From Entoloma clypeatum (lineage: Eukaryota; Basidiomycota; Agaricomycetes; Agaricales; Entolomataceae), in contig OY751494.1 in the NCBI GenBank assembly GCA_963565915.1, positions 496,001 to 560,000 on the forward strand: DNA of 64,000 nt, given 5' to 3'. Shown here one piece after another: positions 23,501-34,539 of the stretch (position 1 is the stretch's first letter; every line of letters starts with the position of its first letter). The translations under genes were made by a program, and so were the position numbers. The notes beneath the pieces are model-generated. The model was not told the origin of the DNA. It saw only the letters and a program-made list of their open reading frames with translations, and did not search any database.

Positions 23501-24355
23501 GGGGACCGCGCTAAAGGCGACCAAGAGACCTGTGACGTATTCTTCGTAGGTTTTCAAGGGAATGATCTGCCGGACCAATGGCTGGTAAAGAGTCGAGGGC
23601 AGGTAGACGGTCAGGGGGACGTGGTCAGAAGTGTTGCGTTTGAAGGGACACAAAAAGTGTTCGCACTTTCTAGGCCTGGAGGCCGGGAGAAAGACGAGGT
23701 CTAGCGTGGAGGGCCGGTGTAGTGGGTTGTCCGGGATCTGTGTGGGAGGGTCAGTATTTGTTCCGCTGAGCATAAGGTCAAGGGAAGAAGCGACATGCAT
23801 GAGATCGGTAGAGAGGCTCGAGGCATAGGGGACTGCCGCATCCCAGAGAGTGGACAGGCAGTTGAAGTTGCCGCCAAGAAAGATGACGGGGGAGGGGAGT
23901 GTGTGGGCATTACGGGTGAGCCATTTGATGGCCGTCCCTGAAGCGTCGGAGTACACGTTGATGAGAAAGACTTGCCAAGATTTGGTGGGCCATAGGGATA
24001 AGATTTGGATGTCAGATGGGGCATCAAATTCGTGATGGAGAACAGGGCGCAAATGCGCGATGTTAGTGTTGAAGTAGGCTACCGTACGAGCTGAGGAGTT
24101 GGTCGTGGAAGCGTCGGAGCATATCCAGGATGGGTTTCGGGGATAGGAATAGATAGGGGATCCACTCTTGGAAGAGGTGGAAACGGTGTGGCGGGCAAGG
24201 TACTTGACAGGTTCCTGTACAAAATAGATATCGATATCTTCGTTGTGTCTAACAAGGAAAGATTCAATGATAGCGTTAGTTCTCCGAACATTATGGGTAC
24301 GTAACTTAAGGGAGACCAGCTCATCCACGTCAGGCGCTGCGGTTGTATCAACCAT
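20566..24355 (-). pseudogene. LINE ORF2: endonuclease, reverse transcriptase, RNase H
   Basis: ORF2 starts at ATG 24355, overlapping the ORF1 stop (ATGGTTGA). An APE-type endonuclease comes first (KLRTHNVRR, YFVQEPV, GGNFNCLSTLWD, NTSDHVPLT). A reverse transcriptase follows (VIIPKPGKE, FDVAQFFPSLDH, GVGQGSALSPILS, FVDD). After it come an RNase H-like region and a CxC..H..C motif (CACDNDTLETVNHLLHKC). At 22786-22784 a TGA interrupts the frame between KSF and PIVLLN, where CGA (Arg) is expected; the frame continues unchanged beyond it. C2 is inserted at codon ALF. Joining across the insertion (20566 to 4278, one CGAAT copy) restores the frame and a natural stop at 4264-4262: 1269 codons in all. 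ORF2 normally nicks the target and primes reverse transcription there. Confidence 0.92.
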
Positions 24356-26735
24356 TAACAACGCCATCGGAGGGGCTGGTCCCACTAGTTGTGGCAGTTT
24401 GCGTGGGTTCTGGTCCAGGTCCTGTAGGCGCGACGTCCTCCATACCATCCAGAACCTCAAAGCGATTACGATCAGTGGGGACAAGGGTTGCAACCTTGGC
24501 TGCCGTCGTGGTGGTGGGGCGGGCAGCCTTGGCTGCCTTGCGAGATGCATCCTTTGTAGCGGCTTTATCATATGCCTTACGGTGGAAAGAGGGATCGAAG
24601 CGGTTCTTCCGGAACTTGCATATGGTGGAGTCAGAACGGTGGTCTTCACCACAGTTGCGACACCTCGGGGCATGATCGCATGGCTGCCCAGCAGGGGTGG
24701 GAGCGATGGGGGGATTGGCTTTAGGCGCGCCCTTGCAACAGGGGGCGTGATGCCTGTGGTTGTCGACGTGGTGAGGGCCACCACACGCGGAACAGAGTTG
24801 GGGCCTAGAGGGGCAGCCAGTTCCATTGTCTCGGATCTGGTGCCCCCACTGGAAGCAGTTTCTGCAGAGGGGAACGCCGATGCGCTTGTCCGCCTGTCTG
24901 ATGGGGGAGGGCCTGAAGTTCGCTTTGACGTTCCAGTGAATCTTGGTCTTGATAAGGGTGTTCAGGGCAGCCCCGCTCTGGGTGTCCTGGATGTCGAAAT
25001 AGACTGTACACGTATCCGCAGTTTTGGAGTAGGTGACGATCCGAGCAGCAGACGTGAGGGCGACGTGTTTCCTCATGACTGCGAAGCAGTGTTTCGTGAT
25101 GATTTTGCCAATGGCCTCAGACAAAATGGGTTCATCGTTGAGGACGCGGGGCATGCCAGTCAACTTTAGGAAAGATTTGGATATCGGAAGATAGACGTTA
25201 ATCTCCGCATCGTCGGTTTCAAGCAAGCGTTCAATGAACTTGCCAATGTTGGTGAGTTCAACATCGTTGGGGACAACCCGGCCGGTGGAACTGATGGTTT
25301 TCATCCTCAATTCTTCAGGGCATAAGTCAGCAGCCTCGAGGGAAAGAGGAGAGTTGAGATTTGCAAGCGCTTCAAGAGCAGCCTTGTGAACCTCGTCGCG
25401 TTTTTTGAAAAGAGCCCATTCGGAGCTCGATATCATGACGAAGCGCCTGTTGACGCCTTTAGTGGTCGAAGACACTCTGGGCTTGGGAGCTGCAGGAGCC
25501 TTTGGGGGGGGAACATCGCCTCCAGTTTCTGCAGGCGCTTTGCCCATAGGCGTGGCGTGTGCTCCACTCTTGGCTTTGTTGGCGTAGGAAGGCCTGGGAG
25601 CTCTGTTGTAGGCAGAGCCCCTGGGCGGTAGGGGCGGGAATGCCAACATGTCGTCGATCCTGGGGGCTCGCTTGACCGTTCCAGAGGGTAGACCCCTGGA
25701 AGGCTGGGCTGCTGGGGCAGGCGCCAAGGGTAAACCCTTGGTGCCGCGCGGAATCGGGGCCTTACCAGAGCTAGAAGCTTTGGGAGGGGCAGGGGATTTG
25801 TGGACTCGCCAGGAGTCCGACATGGAGGTGTCCGCCGCCTGTGAGGTGGTGGGGGGGTTTGGAGGAGGAGGGGCTTTGGACTTACCCTTGCCTTGGGAGG
25901 CGGGGGTCGGAGGCGGAGGGGGGGGGACATAGTCCTTGTGAGTGAGATTGCCGTCCTCATTAAGAGTAAAGCCGAGTTTGTCGCCCATGAGAGCGAAGAG
26001 CATGAAGAACTCATCTTTGAGGACTCCATCGGAAGCAATAGTGTCACACGTGATGCCTCGGATGATGATCCGCTGTGCCAATGAAATGACGGCGGCAGAG
26101 AGGGTGGCTGTGTTGAGCCGAGTGAGGGTGCCGCCAGAGGCCAGACCGAAGTCGATAGCCTCGCCGACAGTTTTGAGTGCAGCGACCATTGCAACGAGGT
26201 TGTCCTTGCTGTCACCTGCCATGTTGACCTGTAACTCGCTGGGGATGAGATCTTGATTCGGATTGTTGAGTACGTAATCCGGAACATTCTCGAATGTCAC
26301 GAGTCCGGCGTTAGCAGGAAGTGTGATGGAAGAGTGCCTCGTTGCCTCAGCACGCCCACTGAAGGGGGTGTCACTGCGGTAGACAGTCTGGGTGGGAGCT
26401 AGAGGCCCCACAGAAATGAGCTGGTCGACATCCGGAAGAGTGTCGACATCGATCGGTTCTTCTGACCAGTTACCAGCGGGATTACCTTCCACAGGGCTGA
26501 CAGATCCAAGGGCAGACTTGCGAGCCTTCTGCCTGAGACGGATTTCCTCGGCCTTACCAGATGGTGCGGGAGAGGTTGGGGTTTGAGTGCGATCGGCTGG
26601 AGAATCCGGCCAATCAAGGGAGACGGGGGGCTTGGCGACAGATTGGGTGTCGATCCTGGTCGATCTAGCGAGCGATGGAGCCTTAAGGGCCCGACCACCA
26701 CCAGAGGAAGAGGGGGGTTCGTCATGGAAAGACAT
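24348..26735 (-). CDS. LINE ORF1 (Gag-like RNA-binding protein)
   Basis: 795 residues from ATG 26735. The N-terminal half is low-complexity and proline-rich. The C-terminal third has cysteine-histidine knuckles: CRNCFQWGHQIRDNGTGC, CSACGGPHH and CRNCGEDHRSDSTIC, as in Tad1-type ORF1 proteins that coat LINE RNA. The frame is intact. Its stop overlaps the ATG of ORF2. About 90 bases of 5' UTR separate it from the element's end at 26827. Confidence 0.9.
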   Translation of the reverse strand: MSFHDEPPSSSGGGRALKAPSLARSTRIDTQSVAKPPVSLDWPDSPADRTQTPTSPAPSGKAEEIRLRQKARKSALGSVSPVEGNPAGNWSEEPIDVDTLPDVDQLISVGPLAPTQTVYRSDTPFSGRAEATRHSSITLPANAGLVTFENVPDYVLNNPNQDLIPSELQVNMAGDSKDNLVAMVAALKTVGEAIDFGLASGGTLTRLNTATLSAAVISLAQRIIIRGITCDTIASDGVLKDEFFMLFALMGDKLGFTLNEDGNLTHKDYVPPPPPPTPASQGKGKSKAPPPPNPPTTSQAADTSMSDSWRVHKSPAPPKASSSGKAPIPRGTKGLPLAPAPAAQPSRGLPSGTVKRAPRIDDMLAFPPLPPRGSAYNRAPRPSYANKAKSGAHATPMGKAPAETGGDVPPPKAPAAPKPRVSSTTKGVNRRFVMISSSEWALFKKRDEVHKAALEALANLNSPLSLEAADLCPEELRMKTISSTGRVVPNDVELTNIGKFIERLLETDDAEINVYLPISKSFLKLTGMPRVLNDEPILSEAIGKIITKHCFAVMRKHVALTSAARIVTYSKTADTCTVYFDIQDTQSGAALNTLIKTKIHWNVKANFRPSPIRQADKRIGVPLCRNCFQWGHQIRDNGTGCPSRPQLCSACGGPHHVDNHRHHAPCCKGAPKANPPIAPTPAGQPCDHAPRCRNCGEDHRSDSTICKFRKNRFDPSFHRKAYDKAATKDASRKAAKAARPTTTTAAKVATLVPTDRNRFEVLDGMEDVAPTGPGPEPTQTATTSGTSPSDGVVNG

Positions 26736-26827
26736 GTTGAACTATGATCTACTACAACCAGCAACAATCGATGAAAAAGACGCGGGCGCCTAATCACGAT
26801 GGTGGTGGTTAGAGGAAGAGGAAGGTG

Positions 26828-26842
26828 AGGATGTCCCAGAGC
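26828..26842. repeat. LINE target-site duplication, 5' copy
   Basis: AGGATGTCCCAGAGC, identical to 3952-3966. Confidence 0.9.
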
Positions 26843-26909
26843 ACAATGTGCAATGAAGGGGGGAAAGCAGGAGGCAATCGTGCTCAATCTGATGACATAC
26901 CTTCTGAAT

Positions 26910-26999
26910 GGGGGCATAGCTCAGTTGGGAGAGCAGCAGACTGAAGCATGTATCGTATCGGTGATCTGAAGGTCCCGCGTTCAATCCGCGGTGCCCCCA
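26910..26999 (+). tRNA. tRNA-Phe (GAA) with 17-nt intron
   Basis: The acceptor stem GGGGGCA pairs with TGCCCCC, discriminator A at 26999. The D arm is GCTC/GAGC and the T arm CCGCG TTCAATC CGCGG. The anticodon loop reads CTGAAGA with anticodon GAA. Exon 1 is 26910-26946, the intron 26947-26963 lies after position 37 as in nuclear tRNAs, and exon 2 is 26964-26999 (73 nt mature). The top pair of the anticodon stem is G-A, a small departure. CCA is not encoded. Confidence 0.93.
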
Positions 27000-27019
27000 C
27001 TAATCTTTGAATGGAATCG

Positions 27020-27025
27020 TTTTTT
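27020..27025 (+). terminator. Pol III terminator of tRNA-Phe
   Basis: A run of six T about 20 bases after the tRNA 3' end, the usual RNA polymerase III stop signal. Confidence 0.7.
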
Positions 27026-27141
27026 GCACCTTGCATTGACCAACATAGCCCGATGAACAAATTAGAACAGATGTAGAAAGGATCCGCCTCTAAATCGAAA
27101 AACGCCTGATCCCACTCCACCCCCATACTTATATCAAGTCC

Positions 27142-29273
27142 TCACTCCTCAGTATATCCGCCCTCCCACCCAACCTCCCCTCTCCCCGCACTGCGCGCCT
27201 CAACACCATCCCTAATTTTCCTCCGATCCCGAACGGCCGCCCAGATGCTCAACAAAACCGCCACGAAACACGCTCCAACTGTCAGGTACAGCGCCGCGAC
27301 GTAGCATTCTCTCCCTTGCATGCACTGCGTCGCCGGGCCATGACCGGGCACGGGCGTTGATGGCGAGGAAGAGGGAGAGCCAACAGGCCGCATCGACCCC
27401 TTGGATTGCCCCTCATGCGCGTCAAGGTTCCTTCCAAACGCGAGCGCAAAGACGCTCGACGCGATGATGGGCGACGCGCAGAGGTACCCCCAGTTCTCCG
27501 AGAAGTGCTCTGTCAAACAAATAAAAAAATAAATAAAAATCCAACGTTCCACAATCAACATCCAGAAAGGGGGAAGAAAAATATAATAGAAAGAAATGCT
27601 CACCCATCCCGAACCACTCTAGGCACACCATCGGGAACAGCGCAAACGCCATACCGTACGGCAGCCCGAGCATCGCGCTTGCGATCCAGAGGTTGTCGAT
27701 CGTGTTTATGTTTGCGGCGATGACCTGAGAGGCGAGGAAGAGCGAGGCGACAAGGGTGAGGGAGTATGAGCGCGGGAGGGAGAAGCTGTTTTTGAGAAAG
27801 TCCGAGAGGAGGCCTGTGGGGGTGAAGAGGGGGGTGGCGTTCAGTCCTTGTTCATGGCAGAACGAAGGGGGAAAGGGGACAGACCGATGAAGATGCGGCC
27901 GGAGAAACTCATGAGGCTGATCGTGGACACCTGCGCCGCCTGCCAATGTGCGGATTTGACGGGATCGTAGATAGGGCTGTCTTTAACGTAGAGGGCCTGT
28001 GCCATTGAACCGATGTTGTTGATGACTGCGAGTTGTGATGTTTGCAGTGGTGAGGGAGCTGTAATCCAGCGGAGAGCGACGACTTACACATCAGACCTGT
28101 CCCGGCCACTGAAAATCGAGGTCGTGGTTTGTCAGTTGGCGGGGGAGGGGAGAGGGGGGAGGGGACGCACGTAGTGACAAGATGCTAAAGATCAGCCAGA
28201 AGTCGGTGCTGCGGAAGAGCTTGGAGCCGTATACGTTCGGAAGGCGACCCTGGCTAAGGGCGGCGCGTCTGGACAGCGGGGTAGAAGGTGTGGCTCTATC
28301 GATCGAGTCAACATCCGTACGTAGCGAGGTTCAGTCTTTTACTCACTCGATTTCGCGATCCAGCTCTTCTTCCGACAACAAAGAATGGTCTTCAGCTTCC
28401 ATGCCTCGTTCCATGGCATGTCCTTGGTCGGTCGACGGGAGTCGGATTGGACGGACGAGGAAGAACCCGATGATCATGGGGATGGCCGTGCCGACTGAGA
28501 GAAGGAATAGAAATGAGGAAGTGTTCCCGGCGAAAAATAGACGCGAAAGGGTCGAGAACAGGAAGGCGGACAGGCCAAAACCTGAGATGACAATGCCGGT
28601 GGCGGTTGCACGCTGCAACTAACTTTGAGTTGTGTATCAAGTCGGAGAATAATCTCTCCTACCGCTTTATCCGGAAAGGTCTTGGCTGTCGAGTTGACGG
28701 AAGCTGTAAGACCGCCATTGCCGCCTGCACCAGTCATGTAGCCGCACATGGCGAGAAGGCACAATGTGAAGGTGGAAATGGAGTCAGAGGAATTGGGAAG
28801 GCCGGCGTTGAAAATGTAGCGAATGCCAGAGTAGCCAAGGAGGAGGAGGACGAAGGCGGATGCGAGGGACATACGTGGCCCCTTTGTGTCGACGCTTCGG
28901 CCCCATATTGGACCGGTGGTGTATACGCCGACTGCGAAAGGTGGTCAGGATACAGTTGATGTGAGAGAAGATGTGACACGCACAGTTTCCCGCTGCTCCT
29001 ATGATGTTGAGTTGGGTATGTGTAATCTGGAGACGTGCGCCGAGCTGTGGCGCGTAAGCTGCGAGATCATTAGCCCAAAAGCACTTCAAGAAGCTTGGAA
29101 ATGTAATGTAATTACCTGAATATGCCTTTGGACGTTGATCATGAGCGAGCTGGTCCGAGCTTTTGGTTCGGACTCACATAGTTTGTTCCCGAACTGAGTG
29201 AGACGAGCAATGACGCGGCTAGTGTCGTCAAACGTGGGATGCTCATAAGCCCCGGGCTATGCTTGGACGACAT
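27142..29273 (-). CDS. MFS transporter, nodulin-like / Mch1-type
   Basis: Ten exons fit GT-AG rules and keep frame: 29273-29178, 29125-29116, 29058-28984, 28931-28663, 28612-28347, 28295-28171, 28108-28088, 28025-27885, 27813-27604 and 27509-27142, giving 526 residues. The second exon is only 10 nt (GCATATTCAG); it restores the conserved NYAYSAYAPQLGARL motif. Further family motifs are TQLNIIGAAGN, VYTTGPIWGR, CGYMTGAGGNGG and ATGIVISGFGLSAF. About twelve membrane segments in two halves are joined by a charged loop (LLSEEELDREIE). This resembles nodulin-like and yeast Mch1-type members of the major facilitator superfamily, whose substrates are uncertain (monocarboxylate-like). It is probably a membrane protein of the vacuole or plasma membrane. 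Its 3' end faces the tRNA-Phe gene. Confidence 0.88.
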
Positions 29274-29400
29274 GGGGGGTTTCAAAGAAGGCGATAGAGC
29301 ATGGCCAAGTAGATTGAAGCGAGATAACACAGAGATAAGCTATGTTAGGCTTTGTTTGATGACGATCTCGAATTTAGTAAACCTCAATTATACAAACTAG

Positions 29401-32400
29401 TTACGACATCCTTTCGCGTAGAAATAGTGGCCAGCCCTCGTAAGTCGTGGGCGGAGCACTGTTGAGGAAGGCTTGGCTACTTCGCCTGTACAGCAAATTC
29501 GGTAATATCCCCGCATCCCGGCATATTGAGACCGTCTCTTCAAAATGTACTTTGGCCCTCGAGAAATCCCTCTGTAAGTATGCCACTTCTCCCATCGTCC
29601 TCGAGCTGAACGCGCGGATCTGGAACTCCCGCTGTGCAGTGCAATCTCTCTTGGTCTGCTCGAACAACTCATATGCCTCCACCACGCGACCAGCCGCCAA
29701 CTCCACAACTCCCGAAGTATAGAGAGTCAACCATCGATTTTCAGCAGAAACGATACCATGAATCTTCAATTCTTCGCTTGCCCGCTTCACCAGATCTCGC
29801 GCATCGTCAAACTTGCGTTCTTCAGTCGCAATCATGGCCAGATCCAACAAAATGAAGGTCGCTTCTGTCATCCAACTCTCCCGGATATAGTTTGCTCGCG
29901 AGAGGCTCAAAAGCTGTTTGGCCTCGTCAAGCTTTCCTTCCATGGATGCAACGGCTGCAAGGCTGTGGAAGCAATAACAGAGACCGTTGTTGCCATGGTT
30001 CTTTGAGATTGCGGACTCCAGGGCTGTGCGGGAGGCGGCAATGTTTTTGTCGATGAGGGCGAACGCGAGGGCGCTCTCAGCGCCGGCAAGGTACGCATTC
30101 CAAAGGTGATCATCGGCATGGTATAATCGTTCCGATTCTTTGAATAAGGCTGCCAAAGCAGCTCCCGTAACTTGAGCGTCAGAGGACTGCTTGATGAAAC
30201 CCCAAAGACTCGCCGCGTAGGCTTTAAAGTAAGGTTTTGCGTCTCTCCAATTTTCTGTTGCCTCAGCCTTTTCCAACAGCTCCTTTGCAACGACGATTTG
30301 CCCCAAAAGGCTGTGAGTATCCGCCATGTCTAAAAGTGCATCCATTGCGTTATTTTCCAGACCTGCCTCAAGAGCTCGGTCATACGTGATCTGGTGTAAT
30401 TCCAGCGCTTCGAGATAATTCGATTGGCGATAGGCGAGGTGCGCAAGCGCGTAAAAGCATTGGACTTTTCCTGCATTGATTGCGGGAGACCGAGCGCCAT
30501 CGATAGCATCAATAAGAGGGCGTAGGCAGGTTGGCCTAGTTTTAAAATCGTGGAGACAAAGGAGGAATGATTGACAGGCGTCCAGAGCCCTTGTGAGGCT
30601 ATCGTCATCTTGCGCGTGACGGAGATCGAACGCAATGAGGGATTCAATGTTGACATCCTCCGAGGTAATGAAGACCTCAGCTTCATTAGAGTCGGCGAGA
30701 AGCCCTGCATGATAGTGGCGCCGCGCGCCTTCGAGCAGAGAGGTATCTGGTCCGGGGATGGCGTCTGTGGCATAGAGCCGGATCGGAGCCAGCATGGTGA
30801 CGAATCCGTCGCTGAACGCGAGGAGAGACTGCTTATGAAGGACGTCTACGATCGCGTGCACTTGCGGAATTGAAGGGAATATGCTTTTTAGATTCTGCCG
30901 GGGTATCCCCTGGGGAAAGAAAGCGATCATACGAAGAACACGATGGACGTCGTTTCCGTAGATCCGAATACAAGGCGAGCTGAGTGAAAGCTCAATAGAC
31001 TCGCCGAGATTGTGGTCTTTCCCGTGCCCGGCATTCAACAGTTGTGTGTGCTGAAGGTTCCAACGTTCCACCAATTCGTCGATGGACCACTCATTTACTT
31101 CCGCTACATGTGCAAGAAGAGTTATCGTTAAGGGGTGGTATCCAATCGCGGACAAGATATATTCCAACGCAGGACGTGCCTGCGAGACCTCCTGTTGATA
31201 GACTGTTGTGAACGCTTCATATGCGGGGTGGATGTCAAGGTTCGGAACTTCGAACTTTTTCCAAAGGAGGCCGTAAGGGAGCTCTCTGCTCCGAGATGTC
31301 AGCACGATTGAGACTGAAGAAAATGCCCCGAATTCGTCGATTGCGCTCTTGATACGCGAAACGTCCCGTGAAGACTCTGGATCAAGGAAAGTCTCCGCAT
31401 TATCAAGGGCGAGAAGCGTCTCGCCCGACCCCAGATATTCCAAGATAGGAGCATGATGACCGCTGCTGGGAATTCCAAGAGTTCGTGCAACCCGTTCAAC
31501 GAACGTAGAATAGGTTATCTGGGAAGCCAGTATATCGTCAAAGCGGATAAAGAAACGACGCGATTTGAACTTCGCCTCTGTCTTGGGCTCATTTAGAATG
31601 GCCTTGGCGAGGGAGCTCTTTCCGATTCCTCCGGGTCCCAATAATGCGATGTGTCGTCGCTCGGACGTCTGCACCAACGAGAGACTATCAAGGATCCGGT
31701 CGACCAATTCATCTCTACCGAAAAAGATGGCAGGTCGAGGAGGGGGTAACAAACCATTGCGGGTTCTTAAAGTCGACGGTGAGCACAAGGCAAATGCGCA
31801 AGAAAAGGAATAAAACCATACTCTGATCTTTTGTTTAAAACCTCTTGTTCAACCCTCCGGAGGCTTTCTGCCATAACCATATCCAGTCGGATCTGAGAAA
31901 CATTCAGATGAAACCAGAGATAGAAAAATAAAGAAGCATACCGCAAAGTGTTTCAAACCGCGGTCCAAGCTTGTGGTCCAGTCCGCGATTCTATCCTTAT
32001 CGACTGAGCTCGAAAAAAATCTACGAATGAACCTTCGTCCTTTCCGTTGGCCTACCTGTGCGTAAATACGATTGATTGAACTGTAATTCGCTTACTATTA
32101 GTACGTGAAGAGCGTTACTATAGCGAGCATTCTCGACGAGAAAGGTGCTCACATGCTCAATTCGTTCAAGGCTTCCGACAGCATCGTACTCATTCCGCCT
32201 TCACTTTGACGAAATCCCCAATGACCCCTCTCTATAAGTTCGCGTATCCAATCGCATTGTTCGATAAGGTCGCGAAAGTCTTCTTTATTCTTGATCGTGT
32301 CCTGAGTATAGGTCGCCTCGTTTACCTGGCGTGCCTCATCTTAGAGGTCTTCATAAACTCACTTTTACAATGACTAGAATACATGAAGTCGTGGATAATA

Positions 32401-32515
32401 TCCCTTGCCCAAGTTGAACGGGTACGACATTCTTCACGACGTCGATTGCCCCGATAATGCGAGTTAGGGATGAGATGATATCTTCGTCATGTCGGCGGGT
32501 GTGCTTGGTGGTCAT
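29401..32515 (-). CDS. STAND-B: MLKL-like bundle, NB-ARC, TPR-like receptor
   Basis: Five exons: 32515-32363, 32301-32153, 32080-31942, 31892-31822 and 31765-29401, giving 958 residues without a stop. Residues 1-171, encoded by four short exons, form an all-helical MLKL-type adaptor bundle about two-thirds identical to STAND-A, with the first three introns at matching positions and phases. One long exon adds a nucleotide-binding NB-ARC module: P-loop GPGGIGKSSLAK at about 214, Walker B TLLALDNAE at about 287, sensor IVLTSRS at about 324. After a winged-helix-like region come helical repeats of TPR type (about 540-950). This is a fungal NLR-like STAND protein. Such proteins are thought to sense non-self through the repeats, oligomerise with ATP and signal through the helical domain; ligand and output here are unknown. 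Confidence 0.88.
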
Positions 32516-33500
32516 AGAGGTTGCGTTGTCCGACGTCTGTCCGTCAACTTTCAGAACCTGGTGGTATACCCCTCAGACAAGGAAATATTACGCACATGCC
32601 ACCGGAATTAGGGTGACTTGAACTGGGGACAGAGAGTGTGTGTGTGCCCCATGCTTCAGGGTCTCTGCCAGTGGTTGTGCGCTTTCCTCGTGTTCGTGCA
32701 TCGTGGTAGATCAATTGATCGACGACACCATTAGACGTTGCAGCAGCGGTCGGTACGGTTTTAGTTGCAGGGGAACACTTTATTACCGTGAGTAAACGGG
32801 CCCTTCAAAATCGAATCACTGCAGCTGGGTGTGATAATTTCACTTGGGCGGCGGACTATACGGTGAAGACCTACTATGCACCTGGAGCTCGACTCGCGTT
32901 TTATTTGGCGAGTGATCTGAGGAAGATGTTGCAAGTTGGAGCGAAGTCGTCCACCGTTTCCCACGACTCGGAAGAACGACTTAGATCGCGACCGGATGTA
33001 CCGCTCTAGCACGACTCTCATTGAACAGCGTCAAGCTGTCGGCGATGCTTGTGAACCGAACGAACCCCTGAGACCACATAAGGTTCCACCAACTTGGCTG
33101 GTAGCTGTCGAGGGAAAAAACCGTGAAGCCGCCGACCCGGAGGACGCCATGAAAGTTATTATGGTGTAGTAGGAAGTAGATCTTATAACATAAGTATGTT
33201 GATGCTGGCTACGTACCCCCTCCGCGAGACCTCCGCGAGGGATGTGGATCAGTCATCTCCTCGACGTTTTCTTTTACTCGGCTTGGTGGATGATTTGACC
33301 TTTGTGTCTCTCGATCATATCGCGTTGGAATGATTCATCGTATTCTATGCATTTCATGACCCAAACCCCCAAGTGCTGCATAAATCCTTTTGTTATTTTC
33401 CGAAAATTGATGCCTTTCCCGTCTCCAGATTGACTCTGAATTTCATCAGCTGTCGGTTCTCAGCGAAGCGTCTTACGCAGGGAGACAAGGGGGTGGCGGA
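32516..33500. other. intergenic upstream of STAND-B
   Basis: Holds the promoter and 5' UTR of STAND-B. Nothing else was recognised; a small tandem duplication (CCTCCGCGAG twice) lies near 33219-33239. Confidence 0.4.
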
Positions 33501-33800
33501 ACGGGAATCCCGGACCTGGGGTGGGGGGGGGGTCCCACCCGGGGGAAAAAAAAAGTTGCACACCCCGAATTATGACATAATCCTACCAAAAACGGCAGTC
33601 CCACACAACCACCGAACCCTTTGCAGGACCCCCCAAAATGCCGTCAATACCCTGATCTAGGTCCGGATAAAAATTGGACAAATTTTTGACTGATGCCTCA
33701 GCACAGTCCAGATAAAAATGGTCCAGTTTTGGCCGAAATGCCTGGGTCACCCATCCGGACAAGAATCTGGGGGCAAACATCAGCAATCTGGGGGTCTGTT
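33501..33800. repeat. unclassified repeat R1, copy 1
   Basis: A G-run followed by GTCCCACCCGGGGG, an A-run and GTTGCACACCCC starts a block that continues with GACCCCCCAAAATGCCGTCA and several CCGGATAAAAATTGG-like units. The same order of blocks occurs reversed at about 46690-47520. No open frame is conserved between them. Confidence 0.5.
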
Positions 33801-34539
33801 CTGAAGCAGTTGAGACCAGTCTATAATATCCCATAGCATCATAGCACCATAGCAAAGGTCCTCTTGTTTAGAGTGCCCACTGTGAGGTATGGAGCATTCC
33901 ATAGCTTCATGTGGGAACTCCATAGCATTCCAGAGCACTTCATAGCAACCTCTGAGCTCTTTAAACCTACTCAAATCCCTATACCGTCATAGTGTATAGA
34001 ATGTTACAGAGCACTATGGAGCCTTCAGGAGGCTGCTGTAGAATAGGTTTATATGCCAGTCTACTCATTTCATTTCAACACACAAATAGTTATTATGAAA
34101 AAGTATCATTGATTGTACTACTACATCAGGAAAAAGCCTCGGGCTACAGACACTGCAGCCAGGGTACGGTAGCTACGGTAGCTGTGGCCATGAGTCCATA
34201 GATCACAATAGTATCCTGTAGCATGTGGTGCGAGCTCCATAGCTTTTAGTAGCACATGGTACAAGTTCCATATATTTTAATAGAAAAGTATTCCCAGCAA
34301 GATCACTCAACATCAGAGGATGAGATGTAGGTAAATTTTTACTTATTCTACATGGTACACATGAAGAAATTGAACAGCAACTAACCAATTACTTCGGACT
34401 CGAAACGAGCAAAAATTGTCGAAGTCATTTCAACCTCCGCTGGAATTCACTGAGTTTAAGTTTGTTGTTCAGGTTTCTGTGGTTACGGAATCAATCTTGC
34501 TCTCAGCCCACCACTCTGTCCCTCCCATTTCTCCCTCAA

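Larger units (their letters stand above)
3967..26827 (-). mobile_element. Tad1-type LINE, split by nested LTR elements
   Basis: A non-LTR retrotransposon on the minus strand. Its 5' end is at 26827, ORF1 at 26735-24348, ORF2 from 24355, a short 3' UTR at 4261-3977 and a tail of ten A residues at 3976-3967. Copia C2 with its own passengers occupies 4284-20565. Removing that insert and one copy of its CGAAT duplication leaves about 6.6 kb, a normal LINE length. The two-ORF design, zinc knuckles in ORF1, APE-type endonuclease, reverse transcriptase and C-terminal cysteine motif fit the fungal Tad1 group. Fifteen-bp duplications flank it. One nonsense codon in ORF2 plus the C2 insertion make it inactive. 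Confidence 0.9.

Noticed and set aside
20579..26793. Numerous plus-strand frames opposite the LINE ORFs
   Set aside because: GC-rich shadow frames. The minus-strand LINE proteins have clear motifs.
32788..33169. Small plus-strand frames upstream of STAND-B
   Set aside because: No recognisable domain; probably promoter sequence.
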